DNA from: Hemileia vastatrix
Taxonomy: Eukaryota > Basidiomycota > Pucciniomycetes > Pucciniales > Zaghouaniaceae
DNA length: 64,000 nucleotides
Reading direction: 5' to 3'
NCBI GenBank assembly: GCA_030280995.1
Contig: JASXTE010000002.1
Coordinates: 33,259,683-33,323,682, forward strand
Both the position numbers and the translations under genes were made by a program. A model generated the notes under the pieces. The model saw only the letters and a program-made list of their open reading frames with translations, did not search any database and was not told the DNA's origin. Below, one piece after another: positions 24,496-35,441 of the stretch (its first letter is position 1; each line of letters starts with the position of its first letter).

Positions 24496-27400
24496 TTATT
24501 TTTTCTTTTGATATTTCTTTAGTAGAGCAGGAAGTTTAGATATCTCTTTCCCAGGTATCCAAGAATCATATTCAGAAGATTTATTCTTGAATCTCAATGA
24601 GTATTCAGTACCTTTTTCAGCTGTGATTATTCTGTAATTTAAAATCTTATCAATTTCTGTTGTCTCAGTGATTTCAATAGAGGTCTTCTTTGGTCTTCCC
24701 CTCATTTTGGGAAATAAATCACTATTGGATGTATAAGGTTTCAGAAGAGATATTGGAAAAACAGGGTGTTTCCTGTCATATGGAGAGTACATGATAACTT
24801 CAACTTCATTATCACCAATCATTCTTCTGACAACAAATGGACCTACAAATGGGTCTTTTAATTTGTTATTACCTTGTAAATTGAAGTGGAATGTAGAAAT
24901 CAGTTCTTCATCACCCTTTTTAAAATTGTATTCTTTATGGGATTTATTCCACCTCTTCTTTTCATATTCAAAAGATTTTTTAATACATTTTTAAGCATGA
25001 CTTCTACAAAGTTGTTGCATTTGAAGAAAAGATTTTACACCAGGATGTAAATCCAATTTAGGTATTTTATTATTGAGAATTTAGGCAAGAGTATGTGGAA
25101 CATATGAAAGCCAGAGCTCAAAAGGCCTTCTTTGAGTATCAGAATGAACAGTGCTATTATAAGAAAATTCCAAACCAGGAAGTAAGGTGACCCAATCATG
25201 AGTTAACATGTCATTTTCTTTGTACTCAAGGGCAAAGGCACAATACCTTCTTATCATGTCCTCTAAAGTCTGAGTCATTCTTTCAGATAATCCCTCAGTC
25301 TGGGGGTGATGGGCAGTAGAAAGCTTCAGATCACAACCACAAACATCCATCAGAGACATCCAAAATTCAGAAGTAAATTTAGGGTCTCTGTCAGAGATTA
25401 TGGCCTTTGGGAAACCTGCAGTATTAAACATATGAGACCACCATAAGAAGGCTAATTCTTTAGTGGAAACATCCCTGTGGTTAGGAATGAATTTACACAT
25501 TTTTGTGAATCTGTCCACAATAACCCAACAAGATTTATAACTCTCTTTCCCAGAAATGGGAAATCCTGTTACAAAGTCCATGTTTATTATTTGCCATGGT
25601 GCATCAGGAGCTTCAATAAGTTGAATTAATTCAGCTCTTTTTCCAGTTAGTCTTTTGGATTTCTGGCAAGAATCACAGGATTCAACATATAGTTTGGTGT
25701 CTTCAGACATATTAACCCACCAAGTAGTGTTCTTAATTCTGATAATTGTTTTTTCAAGATCAAAATGTGCAGCAAACATGTCATCATGACAAATCTTCAA
25801 GATTATCTCTTTCATAGAAGGAGGAATAACAATAACATTACTCAACTTTCTTCTATAATAGAGGTAGCCTTCATCAATTGAAAATTTACCTTTTTCCAAA
25901 GCAGTCTGGTACTATGGTGGAAGGGTTTTAATTAATGCTTGTATTGAAGCATTCTTTGGATCATTTAATATAGTACATAACTTCTTTAAGTTAGTGTCTT
26001 TATCATATGAATCCAGAATAAGCTGTAATAGCTCTTCCTCCATGTCAACCACATATATCCCATGAATATGAACAACTTCATCCTCAGGATCATTTGCAGG
26101 ATTTGAGTCATCATTTGGAAAAGGTAACAATGATATCATCTCCACATTTGAGTGAACAATGCCAGCCCTATGAATTATTTTCATCCTCCCTCTGTATTCT
26201 TGAACAGCTGGCTGCCATCTGAACATATTTCTGTTAGGTGTTTTCAAGTTCAAAAGGGATTTCACTGAACTTCAGTCAGTGAAAAGTTCAAATTTCTGGT
26301 CTTCTGGATAATAATGTAGATTCTCTAGAGCCCACATTACTTCTAAACACTCCGGTTGAGTGGCAGCATATTTCAATTCACTATTTCTCAAGGTTCTTGT
26401 AATATAACAAATTATTACTTCTGATACTTAATCATTCATAACTTGTTTATGATGGAGAGCAGAACCAAGGCCAATAATACTGGAATCAGGGTATAAAACA
26501 AATAGTTGATTAAAGTGAGGCAAAGCAAGAATTGGTGCTGACATCAAACATTGTTTCATAGTATCAAAAGCTCTTTTTCTTTCACTTTTCCAGACACAAG
26601 CAACATCTTTTGGTGCTGACATCAAAAATTGTTTCATAGTATCAAAAGCTCTTTGTCTTTCACTTTTCCAGACACAAGCAACATCTTTCCTTTTTAATTG
26701 GGTTAGGGGTAATGCTATGACCTGATGATTTTTAATATACTTTCTATAGTATCCACACATTCCCGAAAAAATTTAGAGCTTTCTAAATGTAGTAGGAGCT
26801 TTTACCTGTTGTATGGCTGCCACTTTGTTCTGGTCAACAAATATCTGTAACCCTGAAACAACATGACCAAACACTTTCAAAGAATGAAAACCAAATTTGT
26901 ATTTTTTCAAGGCAAGTTTCATATTTATCTCATCCATATTATGGAATACTTTACACAGGTGGTTAAGATGGTCCTCAAATGTTTTAGAGAATATGATGAT
27001 ATCATCATTGTAAATCATGAGCCATTCTTCAATAATTTCTTGATGGAATGTGTTATCCATAACCTTTTGAAAAACTGAAGGGGCATTTTTGGGGCCAAAT
27101 GGCATTCTAAAATACTTATAAATACCCATATGAGCAGCAATCATCGGAAAATTCTGTTAATTCTTCTCAACAGGTACCTGGTGATATCCCTTATTACCAT
27201 CTAAACAGCTGATATATTTAGCACCCTGTAAGGTAGCATGTATAGAGTTTATTCTGGGTAAAGGATAGATATCATAAACATTATAAGTACTTAATGCTCT
27301 ATAATCACCACATAACCTGGTTTTATCTTTCTCATAAGAAATTAGGACAGGTGAGATAACACAATATTTAGGTTTTTCAACTACCTTTTCAATAATATTC

Positions 27401-27669
27401 ATTTTTACTAGGGTAGAAATATTGTCTTCAATATCTTTTCTCTTTGTGGGAGAAGCAGGATAAGGCTTCTTCTTTAAACTAGGTGGTATTTTAGTTAATG
27501 GGCAAGATAATGAGAGCTTCATTTCTTCTTTTACAAATCCTAATTCATGTGTCCCATGAGCAAAGGCCATAGGAAAAGATTTTATAAACTGAATGATTGA
27601 ATCTTTTTCCTCACCAGAAAGTTGTTCTCCAAAAGAAGCTGTATTGATTTCAGACAATAAGGAAGACAT
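24496..27669 (-). pseudogene. gypsy-1 pol (RT, RNase H, integrase, chromodomain), stop-interrupted
   Basis: A single frame runs through with stops at about 27157, 26773, 26428, 25912 and 25081. RT (27669-26773) shows LCGDYRALS and a YNDD catalytic box. RNase H follows at 26760-26280. Integrase (26265-25081) has the zinc-binding pair ending ESCDSCQKSK and an intact triad: MDFVTGFP, ISDRDPKFTSEFW, and Glu in EGLSERM. The C-terminus (24822-24496) carries a chromodomain-like block (IDKILNYRII, then SEYDSWIPGKEIS), expected to guide insertion to marked chromatin. Only nonsense changes break it. Confidence 0.9.
26533..26688 (-). repeat. In-frame 78-bp tandem duplication inside gypsy-1 RNase H
   Basis: Two adjacent units (26533-26610 and 26611-26688) encode the same 26 residues, including KDVACVWKSER and AFDTMKQ, with one or two substitutions. 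The period is divisible by three, so the frame is kept. Related elements have this segment once. Confidence 0.9.
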
Positions 27670-28219
27670 TTATTTTGTAGATCTTCCTTTATATTGAACC
27701 ACAGAATTACATGTGTTCAATTCTGGTGTTAATAACTTTTTGGGGGAGGAAATTTTAAATTTTCTCTTCCCATTCAACCCCATTGTGAAGCATTGGTTTG
27801 AGGGATCCAACTTAAAGCCATATTTGGTTACAATGTCATTTCCCACAATGAACCAACTACTTATTTTATTATTTTCATAACTACAAAGTTACACATAGCT
27901 CTTACAAAGCCATGGTTGTATTTGAAAAAAACTGTAGCTTTGTATTTACCAATGGGGGACAAAACAGAGCCATACCCTCTCCAATTTTCAGAAATGATAG
28001 GCATCAGTTTTGATTTATAGTCTTGATCCACTGAAGCAAGTGCTTTTTCAGATACTACACTTCCTCAAGCTCCAGAATCTAAAACAACCTCAATGTTATT
28101 TCCATTAATCAAGACTGGTGCTTTGAGAGGGGCAATAATAATTGATCTTTCCTCAAGATTTCTTATGATCTCAGCATCTTCTACTGTAGATAAATCATTA
28201 TTCCCAATGATAATATTAT
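27670..28219 (-). pseudogene. gypsy-1 protease region, decayed
   Basis: The frame near 28090 reads VVLDSGA, with the aspartic-protease DSG active site, then a stop and SVVSEKALASVDQDYKS, and later FFKYNHGFVRAMCNFVV. This is a retroviral-type protease fold remnant between the zinc knuckle and RT. Stops disable it. Confidence 0.75.
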
Positions 28220-29201
28220 TTAAATAATGAATATCTTCTTCCAGAATAAAATTTCCTGGTGAGATTTATATGAAATATTGCTGGCACAATCACTTGAAGT
28301 ATCATCCAGTGCAACTGTGTCATCAGCATGTTCTTCTGTTTGTTCAACAAGATTTATTTTCTTGTCACAAAAATGGCCTTTCTTCAAAGGCTTGCTGCAT
28401 TTAAAGCAAGTGTTTGTTGCATACTTTTTAGGTGCAACAGGGGAAGAAGGTTTACCAACTTTTTTAGGAGTTTTCTGTTGGTAATTGGAGGTTTTCTCCA
28501 ATGAAGTTCTAGGAATGAATCTTCTAGAATCATACTTGTTATTTAAAAAGGATCTAATTACAATTATTAACAAAAGAAGAAGTTTCTCTTGAGAACTCAG
28601 TCCTAGCAACTATTAAGTCTCTCAGAGACATAGGTAATTTATAGAGGATCCTGTCCTTCCATAATTCAAAATCCATATCTGGGTCCATTGTCCCCAGGAT
28701 CTTCACAAGTTTCATCAGGAACTTAATAGGTTTTTCAGTAGAAGAAGAACTATATCTAGCTTCCTCATACTTCCTTTGTTGAGATAACTTAAACTTGGAA
28801 CCACCAAATTGTGCTTTAATTAATTTCTTCCAATCTTCCCATGAGTAGTCATTTTTATCTAAAAGGACAGATTCATACCACATTAGGGCTACATTGGTAA
28901 ATAAAGAAATTAATTTTGACACAATTCAATCATCTGGAACTTTGTAAGAATTCTTCAGATTATCAATCCTGCAAATAAATTTCTGCCAATCAGAAGAAGA
29001 ATCACCATCAAATGTTAGATATTGGGCAATTTTTGGCCAATTCTTTTGATTTGAAGCAGTCTCCTTATTACAAGCTTGTTTCTGAGTGAGAAGAAGCTGT
29101 AAATTCTCTAACTGGGTGGTAATTTCATTGTTTAACCCTTCTGTAGATGAACAAGGTGCATCATCAATCTTTGATGGAAACTCAGGAGTATCTACAGGCA
29201 T
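28220..29201 (-). pseudogene. gypsy-1 gag capsid and zinc knuckle, broken
   Basis: 28926-29201 and 28554-28922 form one frame split by a stop, with the capsid-like pattern YLTFDGDSSSDWQKFICRI, then LMWYESVLL and WEDWKKLIKAQF. A frameshift leads to 28220-28609, which carries a Cys knuckle (CFKCSKPLKKGHFC; C-x2-C-x7-H-x-C) at about 28367-28408. The role is RNA packaging in virus-like particles. Confidence 0.8.
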
Positions 29202-30329
29202 TTATGGCACTGATTTTACTTTAGATGAACTAGGGACAGGTACAATTGGAGTATCCTGTGAAACAGGTTCTTTCAAAGAAATTTCAGAAAATGTTTGGTC
29301 ATGTAACAATGAATTCAATTTCTCTTCAATAGTTGTTAGCCTAGTCTTCACTCTTGGAATACTAGATAAAGTCTCATTGATGGTTGAAAAAGATAATTGG
29401 TTCTTATTTTGCAAAGATTAATAATGGTCACTTAATCTCTTTAAGTTCAACTTATGTCCCTCTAGTTCCTGGCAACAGATAGACACAGTGTCTTGTAATT
29501 TAGACAAATCATTCTTGATATTTTGCCACAAAGCAACTTTCTTCTCATGAGCTACTTTGTAATTATATAAATCATTAGAAACTCTCTGTAATTCACTTCT
29601 CACTGATTGGTAACCTTGTTCAGTTAACAGACTGTTAAATTTTTGAGTCAATTTCAGGTTGTTCATTATATGATTTTGTTTGGTAATGATATCTCTCAAA
29701 TATTCATCATGAATGGTAGCTACATCAGGAGTATTTCTCAATAAAGAAACAGAATAATTTTTCAGACTCTCATAAACTTCAGGATCAAATGTTTCATCTA
29801 TAATGGCCATATCAGGGTTAATAATTGAAGTATAAATTAAAACTAAAGGAGTAGATACATCAGAATATTGTTTGATAAGCCTACAAGAGCCAGCCTCTAC
29901 TGGTCTCAAGGTATCATCACCTCTTCCAGAATTACCTGAAGGAACTGGATTAGTGACAAGAAAAGGTGCTTGAGATTCAATGGAGGGGCTTACCATGGCT
30001 TTGGAAAAATTTGAAATTGAGGGTTCTTTTTCCTTCTTCCTCCTTTGTAGGAATGAGGAGGGGCTGGGATGAGTTGATGGGGCCTGGAAGGACCTGCCAG
30101 AGGTTCCTGCTGTTGTTGGGCCTGAAGGGAGTCCCACTGGGTGTTTAGCCAGTCCCATTGCAATTTTTAAACCTCCGCCTGTTCCTGTGGTTGAGGAACC
30201 AATTGTGGAAGGGCTTTTGTTGTTGGAGGAGGTTTCCTATTTTCTTGAAGAAAGGATTCTACATTTCTTACCTTTTCTTCTAGAATTTCTACTTTTGATC
30301 TTAGTTTGAGGTTCTCTACCCAAATTCTT
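29202..30329 (-). pseudogene. gypsy-1 gag N-terminal and middle part
   Basis: 29418-30158 is open for 246 codons. It is rich in Ser, Pro and Gly at first, then helical (QKFNSLLTEQGYQSVRSELQ), likely coiled coil. Upstream, 30180-30325 reads VENLKLRSKVEILEEKV, another coiled coil, ending at the inserted LTR. Single stops separate the pieces. Confidence 0.65.
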
Positions 30330-30992
30330 ATCTTAATAATTATATTTACTTAAATAAACTACTTGTAATAATTTGATAAATTAAAATAAGTAGATTAAGT
30401 AAATATTTATAAATTAATGTCCCCCATATTTTTATTCCCGAACACCGTTCTCATGACAGGTCAGGAGTGAAATAAAAATATATTAATACAAAATTTCAAA
30501 TTCAAATTATATTATTTTAAAAATGACATTTACAGAAAACTTTAAAATAAATCAAATAATTGGTATATACAGGAAATAAATTTTATTGACACATTCTTTA
30601 TAGAAAATTCTTAATATTTGCAATATTTTATTCTGAAATTTTCTTTTCTCTCATACTCCTGTATATAGGATTTTTTAGCTCTGTGCTTTCTCTCCCTTTT
30701 ACCTATATAAGGCCTCCCATTTTGGTTGTTTTTAATCATCTTTTATTTACTTACATTTGTATTAAATACAAAGAATAACACTTTTATTGCTACTACTTAT
30801 TGCTTTAGTATTTACAATTCTGTAATTCTAACCCATATAAGTAATAATAATAATATATTTATACCTTTTAATTGAGTAATAAATCATAAAGATAAACTTC
30901 TATGCTTCTTTACTTTTAAATCCTTGAGAATTCACTTCTCACCACTGTTGGACCTTTGTTAAACTCTTCTAGACCATTAGGACCCATTGACA
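30330..30992 (+). repeat. Inverted solo LTR inserted in gypsy-1 gag
   Basis: This plus-strand sequence matches the reverse complement of the gypsy-1 LTRs over about 650 bp. Examples are TTTTTATTCCC followed by CTCATGACAGGT, then CCTATATAAGGCCTCCCATTTT, and the end CCCATTGACA at 30992. It splits the gag frame exactly after AASKKSF. It is more diverged from the two gypsy-1 LTRs than they are from each other, so it belongs to a related subfamily. The 5' end is not clear. Confidence 0.85.
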
Positions 30993-31258
30993 AAAGATTT
31001 CTTACTTGCTGCTTCAAGGGCATCTTTTTTATCTTGAATCCTCTTGGAAGCTCTTCTGGGGGGTTCAATGGAGGCTTTTGATCCAGAGCAGTTTTTCCCA
31101 CTTTTATTTCCACTTCTTGCATCTCCACATCCTGATTGGTCCAGCAATTGATTAATTTGAGCAAGTTTTGTAGTCAAAAAAGAACTTACAGAAGTCTCAT
31201 AATAATCAATCAAGTCTAGTTCCTCATCACGTCCAGCAGAAGCACTTTTATCAGTCAT
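30993..31258 (-). pseudogene. gypsy-1 gag start
   Basis: The AUG at 31258 opens MTDKSASAGRDEELDLIDYY, then LTTKLAQINQLLDQSG and a basic stretch PPRRASKRIQDKKDALEAAS. The frame runs into the inserted LTR. This is the first AUG in a coding-like frame downstream of the leader. Confidence 0.7.
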
Positions 31259-31369
31259 TGTTGTATATAACTGAAACTGACAGAAAGAAATATTAAAATT
31301 TAATCAGTTGTTATTTAACTTTGTTGAAAGAAAAATAAGAGAAAAAATAAAAATATTTCAGGTATATTA

Positions 31370-31850
31370 TCAATTATCAGGATTATTTAATCAACTGGAA
31401 TAATGAAAATATAATATTTATCAGGACAAAAAATCAACTGAAATAATTATCACAATTTTTAATTATACTAATTAAGATATTTATATTTTACTACCAAGAT
31501 TTAAAATAAATTGACTGAAATAATCAAATAATTAATTAATTATCAAGACAAAAAGTCAACTTGAATAATTAATACAAGTTTCAATTAGTTATTAATATAT
31601 ATTGATATATAATTATCAGGACTATGAGTCAACTGAAATTTTTATTACTAGGACTTTAATGTCAACTGAAGTAAGTTAATATAATAAATTTAGGTAATTT
31701 ATATATTTATTGTTTCACTTCCAGGACAATTTTCAACTGAAACAATAAAATAAAATTTAAATTATCAGGAAAATTTTCAACTGAAATAATTAAAAATAAT
31801 AATATAATTTATTAAAATAATTTTATTACTTCTAGGACTAAGAAAAGTAT
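31370..31850 (-). repeat. Repeated TCAACTGAAATAAT motif array in the gypsy-1 leader
   Basis: At least eight spaced copies of CAGGACAAAA-TCAACTGAAATAAT-like sequence lie between the 5' LTR and gag. They occur near 31385, 31425, 31510, 31550, 31620, 31660, 31725 and 31770. Spacing is irregular at 40-85 bp. In the sense orientation the motif is ATTATTTCAGTTGA. It could be a binding or packaging array, or decayed minisatellite. Confidence 0.6.
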
Positions 31851-32237
31851 TGCTCTATCTTGGTCAACTAGGGAAAAAAAATTAGAAAATTTGTTTATTA
31901 TTTAACAGGCACCTCCCCCTGTAATGTGAACAAATTAATGCCACTACAGAGTGCTGAGTAAAAATATATACATGAAAGATGAAATAAGCAGAGTTAAACC
32001 TACAGAGAGTAACTGGTATAGTCACTACAGTTATATAGGACAAATACACCTATATAAAACTTATATTTGGGGCGAGGTTTGATTCCCAGTTGCAGCAAGA
32101 AAGGTAAGTCATGTGCCTGATGACCTTTATTGTTTTCAGTCATCCAGAAAGGCTTATTGGTACTTGTAGTCAAAGGTCCCTTGGTTGCTGACATCAAGAT
32201 AACAGAATGTCGACAACAATTTGGAAAGGCTCCCAAC

Positions 32238-32967
32238 TGTCAAGGGGTCTTTTTGGTCTAGAAGATTTTATGGTGGTTTAAACGGCAGTGAAGGTGGATA
32301 ACTCAAGAATTTAAATCAAGGCATGTAAATTTTATCTTATATGTTTCATTACTCAATTAAAAGGTATGAATGGGATTATTATTATTACATTGTGATTTTA
32401 GAATTACACTATTTTAAATACTAAAGCAACAGAGGTAGTAATTAATTATAATATTTGATTGTATATAATAATATTGTAAGTAGTAAAGGAATGAGAAAAA
32501 AAACAAAAATGGGAGGCATTATATAGGCAAAAAGGAGAGAAACCACAGAGTTAAAATTCTATATACAAGAGTATGAGAGAAAAGAATATTCCAGAATAAG
32601 ATATTGCAAATATTAAGGTTGTTCTATAAATAATGTATCAATATAATGTATTTACTGTTTATGCCAAATTATTTGATTTATTTCAAAGTTCCAGTAAATG
32701 TCACTTTTAAATAAATAATTTGAAGTTTATATTTTAGTATTGATATATTTTTATTTCACCTCACACCTGTCATGAGGACCTTGTTAGGGAATAAAAATAT
32801 GAGAGACATTAAATTTAAATATTTACTTGATTTACTTATAGCAATTATTTAAATTATTGTAAGTAAGTAATAAGGTAAATATAATAAATAAAATAAGAAT
32901 AAAGGTGTGGCTCCATCCTAGTAAATAATTAATTATTTACTGGGTAAGTCTAGTAGCCTGGCTGACA
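32238..32967 (-). repeat. gypsy-1 5' LTR
   Basis: 730 bp, ends TGTCAAGG and GGCTGACA, the partner of 23729-24459. The internal side continues on the minus strand as GTTGGGAGCCTTTCC, the likely primer-binding region. Confidence 0.92.
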
Positions 32968-33940
32968 TATTTAATAATTATAAATTATTAATTAATTAAT
33001 ATAATATTTTATTATAATTATAAGTTATAAATTTAAATTTTAAATTAATTAATTAATTAAATATAATTATTAAACTGTTTTATACATATCTTTTAATCCA
33101 TAAATATTGGGTGCTTTTTTGACCCTTAATTGTGTCAGAAAAATTATTAATTAAGTTAAAACACTTACTTAATATAAAATATTAAAATTCTTACTTTAAA
33201 TTAGTAATCACATTAAATTAATTATTTGTTTCACTCAAAATAGCTATTACATTAATGAAATATTTTAAAACAATTATTTCTTTATATATGTTTTATACTA
33301 AATTAATTATTTACATAAAAATGTTTTGTAAAAAATAGTATACTTTTTGTTTCACTTAAAAGTGACTATTTTCCTTAATCATTGAAGAAACTTGTTTTAA
33401 ATTAAAATGGTTAGAATTCTTTTGTTTCAAACTATTTAATTTCCCACTCAATTTTGTTACAGTGTTTGGGTTTTAATTGGTGGGAAATGGGCTCTTACTC
33501 ATTTTTTAAATTACTTGTTTCAATTTCAAATGTATTTTCTTGTTACATTTACTTTATCTTGTTTTATTTTATTTCTCATATTGTATATACATGTTTATGG
33601 TGCTTAAGAGGGCCCTTTTGCCTATATAAGGGCATTGGGTAATCCCCTGAGGCCCCATCACTTATTTTATCCACTATTATACTTTACTTTATTTTATTAA
33701 ATAAATAATTACAAATTTTTATTACATATAATAATTTTTATTGTGGCACTTACCTCTTTAATAATTATAAGTACTTAATAGTTAATAGGTTGCATTGAGA
33801 GAGGTTTTAATATTATCTAATTGTTTTGTTTAAGCAGAGAAAAGAAAGTACTTACAAGAATTAATATAAAACCATACCCATTGAAAGTCCTTTGAAAAGT
33901 CAATTGTCGTCCTTAGTTTTATTCCCTCTTCATTCCTCAT

Positions 33941-33964
33941 CTTCTTCTTCTTCTTCTTCTTCTT
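33941..33964 (+). repeat. (TTC)n microsatellite at LTR 3' end
   Basis: An uninterrupted CTT/TTC run. The homologous position in the gypsy-2 LTR (43315-43340) has the same run, so it is an ancestral LTR feature. Confidence 0.9.
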
Positions 33965-34002
33965 TCTCCTTTTTCCTATTACTTCTAGTCAACCAGCCGA
34001 TA

Positions 34003-35285
34003 GTGGGGATCACCAATTTTTGTCTTAGTCAAAAAATATTTTGAAGAAAAAAAATTGGCGATACCCTACCCTGTGTTTTATTAAAATAGGTGCCTAGATT
34101 GCCAAAATTAAATTTCATTCCATAAGTTAACATGTAAACAATTCATATAATATAATTAACAAACTTATAATAATGACAGTTCAAGTAAAAATGTGAATGT
34201 AAATCATCTGTGGCCAAATTTGATGAAATCAAACACAAGTGTATACATGAACCTCATGAAGAAAGAAAATGTGCCATGATTGCCATTATATGACAGATGG
34301 CCAGATGACTCATTAATTTAAGCAAGTAGAGTACTATTTATGACTTTTTAAATGTTAATTCATGAAATATAAATAAGACTTTACAACCTATATTAGACCC
34401 CATACTTGTGTTGGCTACCTAATGTATTATTTTTCACACCACCTTAGTTTTTTAACTTATGAGTCCAGTTAGCCAACTCTAGATTTTCAGTTATTTTTAT
34501 CCAAAAAATGCAAATAAAATCAATCTAAATGAAAAAAATAAAATTGGATAAAACATACATTAAAAAGTTCAAGACACCAATAAAAAAAAGGTTGGGACCT
34601 GATTGCAGGTTCCAATCCCTATCTTTGATTTTATTCATTTCTAGCTCAGCTGTAATCCTTTTGGAAAAACAGCACACTGAAAAAAGAGCATGCTAGCTCT
34701 CATGACATTGAATCCAATTTATTCTTGTGTCACAAACAGATTGAGGGATTGGCATCTGCTAGCAGGTTTCAGGTGTTTTTTTGTGGTGAGTAGTCCCCAA
34801 AATAGTTAAAAAATTTTATAGAAAAGTTACAAAATGTTTTAAAGAAAAGAATCCAGAAGTCTTTAAAAAAAAGTCCCCAAAAGTTCCAAATAAGTGTCCC
34901 AAAATTTTCCAAAAGAGTGTCCTAAAGTGTCACGTGCCATGGGACACTCAAAAAAAAGTCAATCTTTTAATCCATATATCAATACACAAGTCCATACTCA
35001 AAGTGCAGAAAGCAACATCTACCTAACAATTTCTTTTCTCTTTTGTTGCCTTGATTTGATCACACTAGCAACTGCGCCATCTAAAAACTTAAATCTAAAT
35101 TATTTAATCATCTGCTTATACTTTTCAAACTTAAGTGAATGCATGGTGTATTAGTGCTTGGATAAAATAGTATAGTTTTAATATTGGGTTATTGTGTGAT
35201 TACGGGTAATTAAAGGTCTGTGAGTAGGACTGGGAGTAAGGTTAAAGGATCTGTGGATTATAATGGAAGGTCAGTAAATTCTTTG
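34003..35285. other. Spacer with R2 repeats and one MITE
   Basis: 34003-34105 holds the right part of one R2 unit and a second unit (GATACCCTACCCTGTG). Apart from the MITE at 34575-34788, the rest is AT-rich with only chance ORFs, up to the gypsy-2 remnant. Confidence 0.45.
34575..34788. mobile_element. M1a: 214-bp CACTA-type MITE
   Basis: The terminus CACCAATAAAAAAAAGG with GGTTGGGACCTG mirrors CACCACAAAAAAACACC at the right end. Subterminal palindromes (CTGCTAGCAG) lie near each end. Its length equals that of M1b once its nested element is removed, which supports the boundaries. The 3-bp flanks AGA and AGT nearly match. Confidence 0.7.
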
Positions 35286-35441
35286 AATATAGGGAAGTTT
35301 TCAATTGATGATGGTTATATTTATTACAGGAGAAAACTAACTAATGTTATTATAATTCCTCCTTCCATGAAGGAAACCATCTTAAAGTTTACACATGACT
35401 GGGTTACTCTATTAACAGGTCTTGGATTTGCTTATAATAGT
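35286..35441 (+). pseudogene. gypsy-2 integrase fragment, internally deleted
   Basis: The frame reads GKFSIDDGYIYYRRKLTNV, then IIPPSMKETILKF joined directly to THDWVTLLTGLGFAYNS. Compared with gypsy-1 about 140 residues are missing, taking the zinc-binding region and the catalytic triad. It ends at AGT (35439-35441), the target of the CACTA insertion. Confidence 0.85.

Larger units (their letters stand above)
23729..32967 (-). mobile_element. gypsy-1: 9239-bp Ty3/gypsy chromovirus
   Basis: LTRs of 731 and 730 bp (23729-24459 and 32238-32967) bear TGTCAGCC...CCTTGACA ends and the 5-bp target duplication TATTT (23724-23728, 32968-32972). On the minus strand the order is gag, protease, reverse transcriptase, RNase H, integrase, chromodomain: the Ty3/gypsy chromovirus order. 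Gag is interrupted by an inverted solo LTR and pol by several stops, so the element is dead, though structurally complete and fairly young. Confidence 0.93.
23481..34002 (+). repeat. Plus-strand gypsy LTR (about 1278 bp) split by gypsy-1
   Basis: The LTR starts TGTCAGCCAGGCTGTACCAGG at 23481 and ends near CAACCAGCCGATA at 34002. Its two parts (23481-23728 and 32973-34002) together match the gypsy-2 3' LTR at 42132-43383, including the TTC run near the end and the CCTATATAAGGGC-like promoter region. Flanks GTGGT and GTGGG resemble a 5-bp duplication, so this may be a solo LTR inserted in repeat R2. Confidence 0.75.

Noticed and set aside
25081..27669. RIP (repeat-induced point mutation) as the cause of gypsy-1 stops
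   Set aside because: Some stops need G-to-T changes (for example GAA to TAA at 25081), and I cannot count dinucleotide bias reliably by eye.
32000..32236. 78-codon ORF next to the gypsy-1 5' LTR as a gene
   Set aside because: It covers the primer-bin­ding and leader region and has no similarity to gag.
33941..33964. TTC microsatellite as a CRISPR-like or regulatory array
   Set aside because: It is a simple trinucleotide run without spacers and an inherited part of the LTR.
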